A stretch of 44,264 nucleotides of DNA, taken from NCBI GenBank assembly GCA_003225455.1, contig QIAB01000045.1, forward strand, positions 41,880 through 86,143, read 5' to 3'. The notes below the pieces were generated by a model, which was given only the letters and a program-made list of their open reading frames with translations, was not told the DNA's origin and ran no database searches. Numbering within the stretch: the first letter of the stretch is position 1; each line of letters begins with the position of its first letter. Of the stretch, positions 36,736 to 44,264 are shown piece by piece. The stretch is from Acidobacteriota bacterium. Its GTDB lineage: Bacteria; Acidobacteriota; Terriglobia; Terriglobales; Acidobacteriaceae. A program made the translations under genes and the position numbers.

Positions 36736-38205
36736 TCATGCGGCGGACCTGGTGGTCACTTCAGCAACGCCGTGCGACTCCGCTACAGATGAGAACAGTG
36801 GTATCAGAGCCTCCGCCAACGTAGGGTGAGTTAGGACGGCATCGCGCAGCGCGGTATAAGGCAGTCCTGCGATTATGGCAACCTGGACGGCGGCCATAAT
36901 CTCTCCAGCACCGACGCCGAAAGCCGTGAAGCCGAGGATGCGATCGCTGCCAGCGTCGACCAACGCCTTCATAAAGCCGCGAGTTTCCGAAAGCGTGCGC
37001 GCACGCAGATTTGCTTCCATGGGTACTTTGAACAACCGATATGGGATTTCCTGCGCCCTTGCTTCTGTCTCGCTTAGCCCAACACGAGCAAGTTCAGGAT
37101 CAGTAAACAGACAATACGGAACCTGTCGGCCCGTGGTCACGCGGTTGCCGCCGGTGAGATTCGCATGGACTACACGAAAATCATCCACGCTGATGTGTGT
37201 GAACAGCGGGCTGCCCGCAACTTCGCCAATTGCCCATACGCCCGGCGCGGTCGTCTGCAGGCGCTCGTTGACTTTAATGTATCCACGGTCGGTCACTTCG
37301 ACGCCGGCAATCTCAAGTCCGAGCCCTTCTGTGTTCGGAGACCGCCCCGTCGCGACCAGCAGGTGACTGCCCGTTAACGACTTCTCGGTTCCATCCTGTT
37401 CGAACACAACGGACGCCGAGTCTCCAGATTTTCCGGATACTCGTTTGATACGCGCGTTCAGAACAATCTCGATGCTCTCATCCGCGAGCAGATTGCCGAG
37501 AGCCTCGCAGATGTCTTTGTCTTCTCGAGACATCAAGCGCTCGTTACGGTCGATCACGGTCACTTTGCTACCGAATCGGCGCATGGCCTGTGAAAGCTCG
37601 ACTCCGACATAGCCGCCGCCCATCACAAGCAGATGTTTGGGAACTCTGTCGAGTTCGAGCGCTTCGATATGCGTCAGTGGCCGCGCTTCAGCAAGACCGG
37701 GAATTGCATCCAACGCGGCATGCGTACCGGTACTAACGATCACGTTCTCACCGCGCAACTGACGGGTGGTCCCGTCAGGAAGAGCGGCCTCTACTGTTCT
37801 TGGAGCTATGAACCGCCCGGTTCCGAAAACGAACTCCGCTCCCGTTTTCCGGTAATTGTCTAGGTACATTTCGTTCAAGCCGGAAACCATGTTGCGTTTG
37901 CGCTCACGAACTCCTGACATATCGACAGCGAACCCATCCTGAGTGATGCCAAATTCCTTGCTTCGACGGAAATATGACGCGATCTTCGCACTGTGAATGA
38001 TGTTCTTGCTTGGCAGGCACGCTATGTTCGGGCACGAGCCGCCAATATATTTGCGATCAACGACAATGACACTTTTGCCCTCGGCGGCGAATGTCCATGC
38101 GGCAACGGTCGAGCCCGTGCCGCCACCGAGAATCACTAGATCATATTCTTCCGGCTGTGATTTCTTGAGCCCGTGGGCGGATGGAGAGGTTTCGGTGCTC
38201 TTCAT
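36736..38205 (-). CDS. Pyridine nucleotide-disulfide oxidoreductase (MerA/Lpd-like)
   Basis: A 489-residue FAD flavoprotein. The N-terminal dinucleotide fold is LVILGGGTGSTVAAW (23-37), followed by the redox-active disulfide GGSCPNIACLPSKN with Cys58 and Cys63. The NAD(P)-binding fold has MGGGYVGVELSQ, FAD contact comes from GVWAIGEVAGSP, and the C-terminal dimerisation domain carries the catalytic His-Glu pair in HPTLAEAL. The vicinal Cys pair at the extreme C-terminus that defines true mercuric reductase is missing, as is an N-terminal HMA domain, so mercury reduction is unlikely and the substrate is unknown. AAAGGA precedes the ATG at 38205. Confidence 0.9.
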   Translation of the reverse strand: MKSTETSPSAHGLKKSQPEEYDLVILGGGTGSTVAAWTFAAEGKSVIVVDRKYIGGSCPNIACLPSKNIIHSAKIASYFRRSKEFGITQDGFAVDMSGVRERKRNMVSGLNEMYLDNYRKTGAEFVFGTGRFIAPRTVEAALPDGTTRQLRGENVIVSTGTHAALDAIPGLAEARPLTHIEALELDRVPKHLLVMGGGYVGVELSQAMRRFGSKVTVIDRNERLMSREDKDICEALGNLLADESIEIVLNARIKRVSGKSGDSASVVFEQDGTEKSLTGSHLLVATGRSPNTEGLGLEIAGVEVTDRGYIKVNERLQTTAPGVWAIGEVAGSPLFTHISVDDFRVVHANLTGGNRVTTGRQVPYCLFTDPELARVGLSETEARAQEIPYRLFKVPMEANLRARTLSETRGFMKALVDAGSDRILGFTAFGVGAGEIMAAVQVAIIAGLPYTALRDAVLTHPTLAEALIPLFSSVAESHGVAEVTTRSAA

Positions 38206-38362
38206 GCGACTTTTCCTTTCTGAGCGATAGGCTCACTCTTGGCTTGCATTGATTTGACGAGATCGGCGGCTGACGTGACACACCGCAACACACGCCTACA
38301 TTTTATTCAACCCTCGAAGGCAGCGTTCGCTGTTGGCAACAACGAAGGTCAGCACATTGTAC

Positions 38363-39120
38363 TCAGGTGGCCAACACCAGGCCGCCTGCGGCCCGAATGA
38401 CCTCTCCGGTGATCCAGGCGGATTCGTCTGATGCCAGGAATACCGCCAGCGGGGCAATATCAGTGACGCGACCGAGCCGGCCGAGGGGCGTCTTCCCAGC
38501 CAGAACAGCGCCGGCACTACCCTCAAACGTCCCTGCAGCTATATTGCCTTCAGTTTCTGTATGACCGGGAGCGATGGCATTGACGCGGATCTTGCGCGGC
38601 GCCAGTTCGAGCGCCAATCCCTTTGTCAGTGTTTCGATGGCGCCTTTCGTTGACCGTACAACAGAGCTCCTGCCACGGGATGCGATCCGACGATGGAGCT
38701 GAGGTTGATGATGCTCCCGCCGTCGGCGCCGAACCGCTTGATCGCCTCCTGCACGGTGAGAATCGCTCCGAGAACGTTGATGTTGTAATGGAGGTGAAAA
38801 CTCTCTTCCGTAATCTTATCGAAGGCACCGAAGCGGAATACCCCGGCGTTATTGACCAGAACGTCTAGTCTTCCGAACGCGGAATCGACTTCTTTGAATA
38901 GCCGCGCGACATCTGCGACCTTAGACACGTCGGCCCCGACCGCAATCGCCTTGCCCCCTTTATCTATGATCGCCTGAGCGGCTCGTTCGGCACCATCCCG
39001 GTCGGAGGAATAGTTCATGGCCACGCGTGCGCCCGCAGCGGCCAACGCCGTTGCTATCCCAACGCCTATCCCTTTGGAGGCGCCCGTCACTATTGCCACT
39101 TTGTCAGACAGACTGTCCAT
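38363..39120 (-). pseudogene. Short-chain dehydrogenase/reductase, frameshifted
   Basis: Two frames together encode a normal SDR of about 252 residues. Coenzyme motif TGASKGIG (13-20), NNAG near 90, catalytic Ser in NLSSIVGS and Tyr in LLYG are in the first frame; the second gives LALELAPRKIRVNAIAPGHTET and the C-terminal LASDESAWITGEVIRAAGG. The break lies near 38650-38656: inserting one base after YG restores YGSTKGAIETL with the catalytic Lys. The order and spacing are those of 3-ketoacyl-ACP-reductase-like SDRs. Start ATG at 39120 has a weak ribosome site. Probably a sequence error or a recent mutation. Confidence 0.82.
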
Positions 39121-39349
39121 AGTTCACCATTGTTCTTGATCCGATTCTCCATAAACGCGAACGCCAATGGCGGTGACTCGCACCTTTCCCTTATGGAATG
39201 CGATTTATTCGCCTTACGCGATGAGCGTTTTGAAACCAGCGCGCCAACATGTAATTTTGCATCCTGAGTGAATCGTCGACAATACTGAGGTTAACTTTTC
39301 CGCGAAATGGTTCCGACTATTGCAGATTAAGTTAGCCGCAATTCCCTCG

Positions 39350-39402
39350 GCGGCTGAAGCCGCAATGATGTGCGTCAGTGGCGGACGGCCTGAAGGCCGT
39401 CC
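39350..39402. repeat. Pair of CTGAAG-core hairpins
   Basis: GCGGCTGAAGCCGC (39350-39363) and GGACGGCCTGAAGGCCGTCC (39383-39402) are near-perfect palindromes sharing the CTGAAG centre, like the hairpin at 3908-3928. They look like members of one dispersed intergenic family. The 39121-39565 gap otherwise holds no gene that I can support. Confidence 0.6.
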
Positions 39403-39565
39403 CTTTCGAAAACTTGGCTTAAATCAGACGTTCCCTAGCCGACGATTTATAAGACGCTTCCAGCAGGCTAAGCCCTCCCTGATTTTGTGCCACGTACGCG
39501 GCGTCTACCACAGTGCAGCAGGCTTTCGTGAGTTTTTCCGCAGCCTTCCAGTCTTTACTGGACCC

Positions 39566-39599
39566 AAAAACAAAATCGCGCGCCGCAGGGCACGCGATT
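39566..39599 (-). terminator. Rho-independent terminator of the S41-like gene
   Basis: On the minus strand AATCGCG (39599-39593) and CGCGATT (39580-39574) form a stem around a 12-base loop, followed by TTGTTTTT. It starts 32 bases past the stop at 39631, as expected for the end of the S41-like gene. Confidence 0.75.
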
Positions 39600-39630
39600 C
39601 AGCCAACAACTATCGATCACGGACCAATGA

Positions 39631-40851
39631 CTAGCTCGTCCGGCTCTTCAATACCTGAATCGCCTTATGCAACTGCTCATCCGTCTGCGGGGGCTGCTTT
39701 TTATTGTTCTCATCAGGCGGCGCAGTCGTCTGCTGGTCTTCGTCCGGAAGCGGACCATCATCGTCGCCATCGGCTGCAAGAATGTTCGGGGTTACGGCGC
39801 TATCTTGAATGGCCTTGCCGCTGGGCGAATAATACTTGGCAATCGAGAGGATCAACGCGGAACCATCCGGCAGCTCGATCGTTTTTTGCACCGAGCCATC
39901 ACCAAAAGTTTTGTCGCCCACAACATCGCCGCGAGCATTTTCAAGAACAGCCGCAGCGACCACTTCCGCCGCTCCTGCCGTTCCTTTGTTCACCAGAACC
40001 ACCAGCGGCAAGGTGGTGATGGCCTTCGACGGATCGGCATTGAACGCCTCACGCGGATATTTTTGCCCTTGCAGATAAGTGATTGTCCCGTGATTGAGCA
40101 ACAGGTTGGCAGTAGAGATACCTTCTGACTCTTCGCCTTCCGCGCAGTTGCGCAAATCCAAAATCAGTTTTTTCGCTCCTGATTTCTGCAAAGCCTTGAT
40201 CTTGTTGGCAACTTCCGACGACTTACCTTTGTTGAAGGCATCCACCTGGATGTAGCCTATGCCATCTTCGACCATCTTGTCGTTAACCGGCGGGACGTTG
40301 ACAATGTCGCGGGTAATAACGATCTTCTGCGGCTCCGCCCGGCGGGCGCGCACCACTGCCACACTCACGTTCGAGCCCGGCTGGCCCTCGAGCAAATTGT
40401 GAACTTCCGCCAAAGACATTTCGCGCGTGCTCTTGGCCTCGATGGCTTCGATGATGTCGCTCGCCTGAAGGCCAGCTTTATCGGCGGGACCTCCCGGTAT
40501 GACTGACACCACCGCGGCATAGCCGAATCGCTTCGATATCGCCGCTCCGATCTCACCTTTTGCTTCAGTGCGATGGGACTTGTACTCCTTGTACTCGGCG
40601 GGGCTTAGATAGCTGGAATTCGCATCCAGCGATTCCAGCAAACCGTGCAGAGCGCCATCCGTGACCTGGGGGATATTCGGCTCCTCCACGTACTCGCTAC
40701 GCACGCGCGAGAGCACCTCGCTGTAAACCTGAAGCTGACGGTAAGCGCCATCGTTGCTGGAGGCGCGGACGCCGTCCAAACTGCCCACAACCATAAACAA
40801 CAGAATGGCGGCCGAAGAAACAAGAATTGCGGCCTTGGTTTTCATTGACAT
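39631..40851 (-). CDS. S41 (C-terminal processing) peptidase-like protein lacking catalytic residues
   Basis: A 406-residue exported protein: signal/anchor helix at 7-25, helical N-terminal region, PDZ domain about 97-175 (VVSVIPGGPADKAGLQASDIIEAI), and S41 core 190-345 (GYIQVDAFNKG, LDLRNCAEGE, TFGDGSVQ, AKYYSPSGKAIQD). In Prc/CtpB-type enzymes the nucleophile Ser and the Lys 25 residues later lie in SASASE and TFGKGTVQ. Here these positions are Gly293 (TAGAAE) and Asp318 (TFGDGS). Proteolysis by the usual dyad is therefore not expected. The Asp/Gln-rich tail is low in complexity. Start ATG 40851, with a GGGGA ribosome site 12 bases upstream; the open frame further 5' is not coding. Divergent from the gene at 41029. 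Confidence 0.88.
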   Translation of the reverse strand: MSMKTKAAILVSSAAILLFMVVGSLDGVRASSNDGAYRQLQVYSEVLSRVRSEYVEEPNIPQVTDGALHGLLESLDANSSYLSPAEYKEYKSHRTEAKGEIGAAISKRFGYAAVVSVIPGGPADKAGLQASDIIEAIEAKSTREMSLAEVHNLLEGQPGSNVSVAVVRARRAEPQKIVITRDIVNVPPVNDKMVEDGIGYIQVDAFNKGKSSEVANKIKALQKSGAKKLILDLRNCAEGEESEGISTANLLLNHGTITYLQGQKYPREAFNADPSKAITTLPLVVLVNKGTAGAAEVVAAAVLENARGDVVGDKTFGDGSVQKTIELPDGSALILSIAKYYSPSGKAIQDSAVTPNILAADGDDDGPLPDEDQQTTAPPDENNKKQPPQTDEQLHKAIQVLKSRTS

Positions 40852-41028
40852 CGGATTTGATCTTCCCCGGTTTGGCCTTCTCGGCAGGAACTCGCCCCCG
40901 CAGGAGGCTATCGTTATTATAGCTTGTTTGATGCTGGTTGCTGCCGTGCGGTTCGGTAAAAATAGCCCTTCAGTAACTATAACGGTGCTTGCATTGCTTT
41001 TTACTCCAACTCGTATTAAAAACCCTGC

Positions 41029-44000
41029 ATGTTTCGACATCTGTGCACCCTCTCCACTTGTTTGACGCTGACCGCCGTGTTGTTTGCCCAAACGCCCTCC
41101 GCGACCGATAAGAAGGACACGTCTGGCGAGGCCTTTGCCTACGAGCGCATTGCTAACCTGGTGCGCTTTGAAAGCGACGGCACCGGCATTCGCGACACCA
41201 CGGCTGTGATTCGCATTCAAAGCCAGGGCGGGATTCAGGCGTTTGGCCAATTGATTGTGGGTTACTCCGCGGCGACAGAAAAGTTGGAAATCGATTATGC
41301 ACGAGTCCGCAAACCGGACGGGCAGCTGATCTCTACGCCTTTGACCGAGGCACAGGACTTCGCACCTGAAATCCTTCGCGAAGCACCGATGTACAGCGAC
41401 TACCGGCAGCGCCACATTTCGGTTGTCGGACTGCAAGTAGGAGATGAACTGGAATATCACACCATCGTTCACATCGTGGCCCCGCTCGCGCCGCACGAAT
41501 TTTGGTACGAGCACGTTTTTCCAAGAAACATGGCGGTTGGAAATGAGCGGCTGGAGATTGATGTTCCCAAAGCACGCGAGCTGAAACTGAAAAGCCCCGA
41601 TCAGAAATATGAAGTCCGTGAAAACGGTGACCGGCGCATCTATACGTGGACTCGCAAGAACATCGCGCCGAACCACGATTTAAGTGCCGAGGATGAAATT
41701 AACGAGATTCCCGACGAGCCGGATGTACAACTCTCAAGTTTTACGGATTGGCAGCAGATTGCGCATTGGTACGCGAAGCTTCAGGGCGAGCGCATGGCAG
41801 TGGATGACAGTGTGCGCAAAAAGGCCGATGAACTGACGCGCGGCGCGACCAAGCCGGAGGAGAAAGCCCGCCGGTTGTACGACTACGTCGCCCGCAACAT
41901 TCGATATGTCAGCTTGTCATTCGGAGTGGGACGGTACCAGCCTCATGCCGCTTCCGAGGTCATGACCAACGGCTACGGTGACTGCAAAGACAAGCATACG
42001 TTGCTGGCCACGTTGCTTCGGGCTGAAGGGATTCCGAGTTATCCGGTCCTGATCCACAGCGGTCGCAAACTCGATCCTGATGTTCCTTCACCGGCGCAGT
42101 TCGATCACGTAATCACAGCAGTCCCATTGGGATCTGACCTGACGTGGCTTGATGCCACGGCTGAGGTCGCACCCTATGGCCTCATCATGTATCAGCTTCG
42201 CAACAAACAGGCGTTGCTGGCCTCGGAAGATGCAAAGGCCGGTTTGCATCGCACGCCCGCTGAAGCTCCAGTTAAGAACTCGATGACTATCAAAATGGAT
42301 GGCAGCTTCAACGAGACCGGTGCGTTCGATAGCGGAATAGAGATGACGGCTCAAGGCGACAGCGAACTTTCCCTGCGGGCTGCCTTTCGTCAGGTTCCTC
42401 AGGCGGACTGGAAACGGCTGCTGCAAATTTTTTCTGCCGCGTGGGGCGTTGCAGGCGAAGTTTCCGACATTCACCTGCAAACACCCGAGGACACTGCCAA
42501 ACCTTTCCACCTGACATTCCGCATTCACAAAGACAACTACTTTATCGTTCCAACCTCTGGCGCCAGTTTCCGCGTTCTGCCTCCCCTACGGCTCGCACGG
42601 CTCGAAAAAGTGAATACCAAGAAAGCCTCTGAGCGCTTGAATGTTGGGCCGCCGGTCGAGGAAATCTATCACGCGCACATTCAGTTCCCAGCGAATTACA
42701 GCCTGCGCACGCCTCTCGCCGTGCGAATGGCCCGCGACTATGGCGAATATTCTTCTTCGTACACGCTGGCGAAAAATATTCTGGATTCCGAGCGCCACTT
42801 GATTTTGAAAGTCAATGAGCTGCCTGCCTCGCGGCGCTCTGATTACGAATCATTTCGCAACGTGACCAGCAGCGATGAAGAGCAGGTGCTTACCGCCAGC
42901 ATTACTCCAGCTTCGGGTGAAGCAGTTGCCTCTGCCGGAAAAGCAAGCGGGACGCCGACGGAGCTGCGCAAATCCGCTACCGCCGCACTGCAACGAAAAG
43001 ATTTCAGCACCGCAGCTGAACTCCTGAAACGGTCCCTTGAGCAGGACGCGAATCAGAAGGACGCATGGGATGACCTAGGCCGAGCCTATGCGGCTTTGAA
43101 CAATCATGACCAAGCCATCCGTTCCTTTCAAAAGCAGCTTGAACTCGATCCGTTTCACGGCAGCGCCAATAGCGATCTTGCGGCAGAACTTCAGCAGCAA
43201 GGGAAACTCGACGATGCGGTTGCGGCTTACCGCAAGCAGCTTGAAGTCACTCCCGTAAACCGGATGGCGCACAAGAACCTTGGCTTGCTGTTGTTGCAAA
43301 TGAGCCGTGAACATGAGGCGCAACCGGAGCTGGAAGCCGCCGCTTCTTTGCCACCGGATGACCCGGAAGTAAAGATCGCGCTGGCGCGCATCTACGCGAA
43401 TGCCGGGAACAAAGACAAATCACAAGAACTGATGAAGAGTGTGCTGGGAGTTAGTGCGGCGGCTACTGGTCCGGACCTTTACGCTTCGGCACTGCGCGAC
43501 GACATCGACCCAAACCAGACGGTCCGCGATGCCAGGCAAACTCTGGATGACATCGGTGAGCAATTTGACTCCGGTGAGTACGACCGACTCGGGCCATCAG
43601 CATTTTCGGCCATGAATCTGGTTGCATTGGCGTGGTCGCGAATGGGATGGGCAAAGTTTCTGCAAGGCGAGAACATGGAAGCTATGCAATTCTTGAATTC
43701 CGCTTGGATGTTGAGCCAGTCGGGAACCGTCGGGAACAGACTCGCACGGCTGCTGGAAAAACAGGGCCAGCGCGACAGGGCAAGGCACATGTATGCGCTT
43801 GCCGCGGTCGCGGGCGGAGCGGAGGCGGAGCAATCTAGACAGGCAGTACAGCGGCTTGCGGCGAATCCTGCTGCTGCGGATCAAGAGCTCGCACAAGCGG
43901 CGAAAGATTTGACACAGGCTCGAAGTGTTCAACTGCCGGCAAACGCCAACGGGAGCGCCAAGTTTGTTCTTGTGTTTGACAGCTCCAGCAGCCCGGAGCG

Positions 44001-44205
44001 AGTTGCCTTCCTTGAGGGAGATTCCGGCCTGAGCGGAGCCGGCAAGCAGCTCCAACAAAAGGAATTTCCCATCAAGTTCCCTGATGTTTCCTCAGTGAAA
44101 ATTATTCGACGCGGAACTCTTTCGTGCCAAAGCTCTGGCTGCGTAATGGAGTTATTGCCGGCCGAAGGAATGGCCCTCGAGCCACAGTCGAAAGCTGCGA
44201 AATAG
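41029..44205 (+). CDS. Secreted DUF3857-transglutaminase-TPR protein
   Basis: A 1058-residue protein. After a signal peptide (CTLSTCLTLTAVLFAQ) comes a DUF3857 domain (about 45-210), then a transglutaminase-like core with Cys319 (NGYGDCKDKH), His360 (FDHVI) and Asp375 (WLDAT), all three catalytic positions intact. A beta-rich DUF3858-like region follows (about 410-610), then at least three or four TPR repeats (645-800: DAWDDLGRAYAALNNHDQAIRSF, KNLGLLLLQM) and a mixed C-terminal domain ending with a small Cys pair (LSCQSSGCVM). It probably acts at the cell surface or in the periplasm as a peptidase or cross-linking enzyme; its substrate is unknown. A possible -10 TATTAA lies nine bases before the ATG. 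The stop is within the window. Confidence 0.88.
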   Translation: MFRHLCTLSTCLTLTAVLFAQTPSATDKKDTSGEAFAYERIANLVRFESDGTGIRDTTAVIRIQSQGGIQAFGQLIVGYSAATEKLEIDYARVRKPDGQLISTPLTEAQDFAPEILREAPMYSDYRQRHISVVGLQVGDELEYHTIVHIVAPLAPHEFWYEHVFPRNMAVGNERLEIDVPKARELKLKSPDQKYEVRENGDRRIYTWTRKNIAPNHDLSAEDEINEIPDEPDVQLSSFTDWQQIAHWYAKLQGERMAVDDSVRKKADELTRGATKPEEKARRLYDYVARNIRYVSLSFGVGRYQPHAASEVMTNGYGDCKDKHTLLATLLRAEGIPSYPVLIHSGRKLDPDVPSPAQFDHVITAVPLGSDLTWLDATAEVAPYGLIMYQLRNKQALLASEDAKAGLHRTPAEAPVKNSMTIKMDGSFNETGAFDSGIEMTAQGDSELSLRAAFRQVPQADWKRLLQIFSAAWGVAGEVSDIHLQTPEDTAKPFHLTFRIHKDNYFIVPTSGASFRVLPPLRLARLEKVNTKKASERLNVGPPVEEIYHAHIQFPANYSLRTPLAVRMARDYGEYSSSYTLAKNILDSERHLILKVNELPASRRSDYESFRNVTSSDEEQVLTASITPASGEAVASAGKASGTPTELRKSATAALQRKDFSTAAELLKRSLEQDANQKDAWDDLGRAYAALNNHDQAIRSFQKQLELDPFHGSANSDLAAELQQQGKLDDAVAAYRKQLEVTPVNRMAHKNLGLLLLQMSREHEAQPELEAAASLPPDDPEVKIALARIYANAGNKDKSQELMKSVLGVSAAATGPDLYASALRDDIDPNQTVRDARQTLDDIGEQFDSGEYDRLGPSAFSAMNLVALAWSRMGWAKFLQGENMEAMQFLNSAWMLSQSGTVGNRLARLLEKQGQRDRARHMYALAAVAGGAEAEQSRQAVQRLAANPAAADQELAQAAKDLTQARSVQLPANANGSAKFVLVFDSSSSPERVAFLEGDSGLSGAGKQLQQKEFPIKFPDVSSVKIIRRGTLSCQSSGCVMELLPAEGMALEPQSKAAK

Positions 44206-44264
44206 TGACCAGAATCGCAGGTACGTGGAATCAACGCCCGCTCAGGAATTCTTCTACTTTCTTT

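Noticed and set aside
36736-38205. Annotation as mercuric reductase (merA)
   Set aside because: The N-terminal disulfide is present, but the C-terminal vicinal cysteines needed for Hg(II) are absent and no other mer gene is nearby.
40852-41676. A 5' extension of the S41-like frame by 275 codons
   Set aside because: It runs antisense through the start of the DUF3857 gene and lacks domain features. The signal peptide and ribosome site place the start at 40851.

Overview
The window looks like a chromosomal segment of an Acidobacteriota bacterium (Terriglobia / Koribacter-like). This is an inference, because no rRNA or other marker gene is present. It rests on several features: GTG and TTG starts, intergenic hairpins with a CTGAAG core, a secreted protein of a type I associate with this phylum, an NHL-repeat secreted protein, a DUF3857-transglutaminase-TPR protein, and a receiver-thioredoxin-reductase fusion. 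I saw no tRNA, rRNA, CRISPR array or prophage.

Layout. 1-2.3 kb: an orphan response regulator with an RsbRD_N-like output domain, a doubtful small gene, and a periplasmic coiled-coil protein. 2.4-2.57 kb: a large nested palindrome resembling a non-autonomous insertion element. 2.6-6.6 kb (minus strand): a zinc alcohol dehydrogenase and the zwf-glk pair. 6.8-8.8 kb (plus): the methionine-salvage genes mtnB-mtnD-mtnC. 8.9-12.5 kb: a secreted protein, a membrane-anchored HAMP-trehalose-phosphate synthase fusion, and a STAS anti-anti-sigma protein. 12.5-15.9 kb (minus): 2-oxoacid:ferredoxin oxidoreductase (korA-korB) with a 7Fe ferredoxin. 16.0-22.3 kb: a VOC protein and a tripartite RND efflux operon (fusion protein, permease, outer-membrane factor). 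22.6-25.7 kb (plus): a receiver-glutaredoxin-like-thioredoxin-reductase fusion abutting a cyclic-nucleotide-domain histidine kinase. 25.9-29.7 kb: an NHL-repeat protein and a carrier-thioesterase didomain protein. 29.9-33.8 kb (minus): a Tat-exported molybdenum aldehyde oxidase, paoABC. 34.2-36.6 kb: an IS91-type element with a tyrosine recombinase and a HUH transposase. 36.7-41 kb (minus): a MerA/Lpd-like flavoprotein, a short-chain dehydrogenase, and a degenerate S41 peptidase. 41.0-44.2 kb (plus): a large secreted DUF3857-transglutaminase-TPR protein.

How the genes fit together. Zwf and Glk feed glucose into the oxidative pentose-phosphate route. MtnB, MtnD and MtnC form the middle of methionine salvage. 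KorAB with the ferredoxin links 2-oxoacid decarboxylation to low-potential electrons. The three RND parts form one pump and PaoABC one periplasmic enzyme. The receiver-flavoprotein and its kinase look like a dedicated redox-signalling pair, and I regard them as the best candidate for an undescribed system.

Three proteins keep their fold but lack the catalytic or attachment residues of their family. These are the flavoprotein and its Grx-like domain (no CxxC), the carrier domain (Asp for the phosphopantetheine Ser), and the S41 peptidase (Gly and Asp for Ser and Lys). Five genes have broken reading frames: the RND permease, the histidine kinase, the NHL protein, the tyrosine recombinase and the SDR. 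The otherwise intact downstream frames suggest consensus-sequence errors or very recent mutations rather than old decay.
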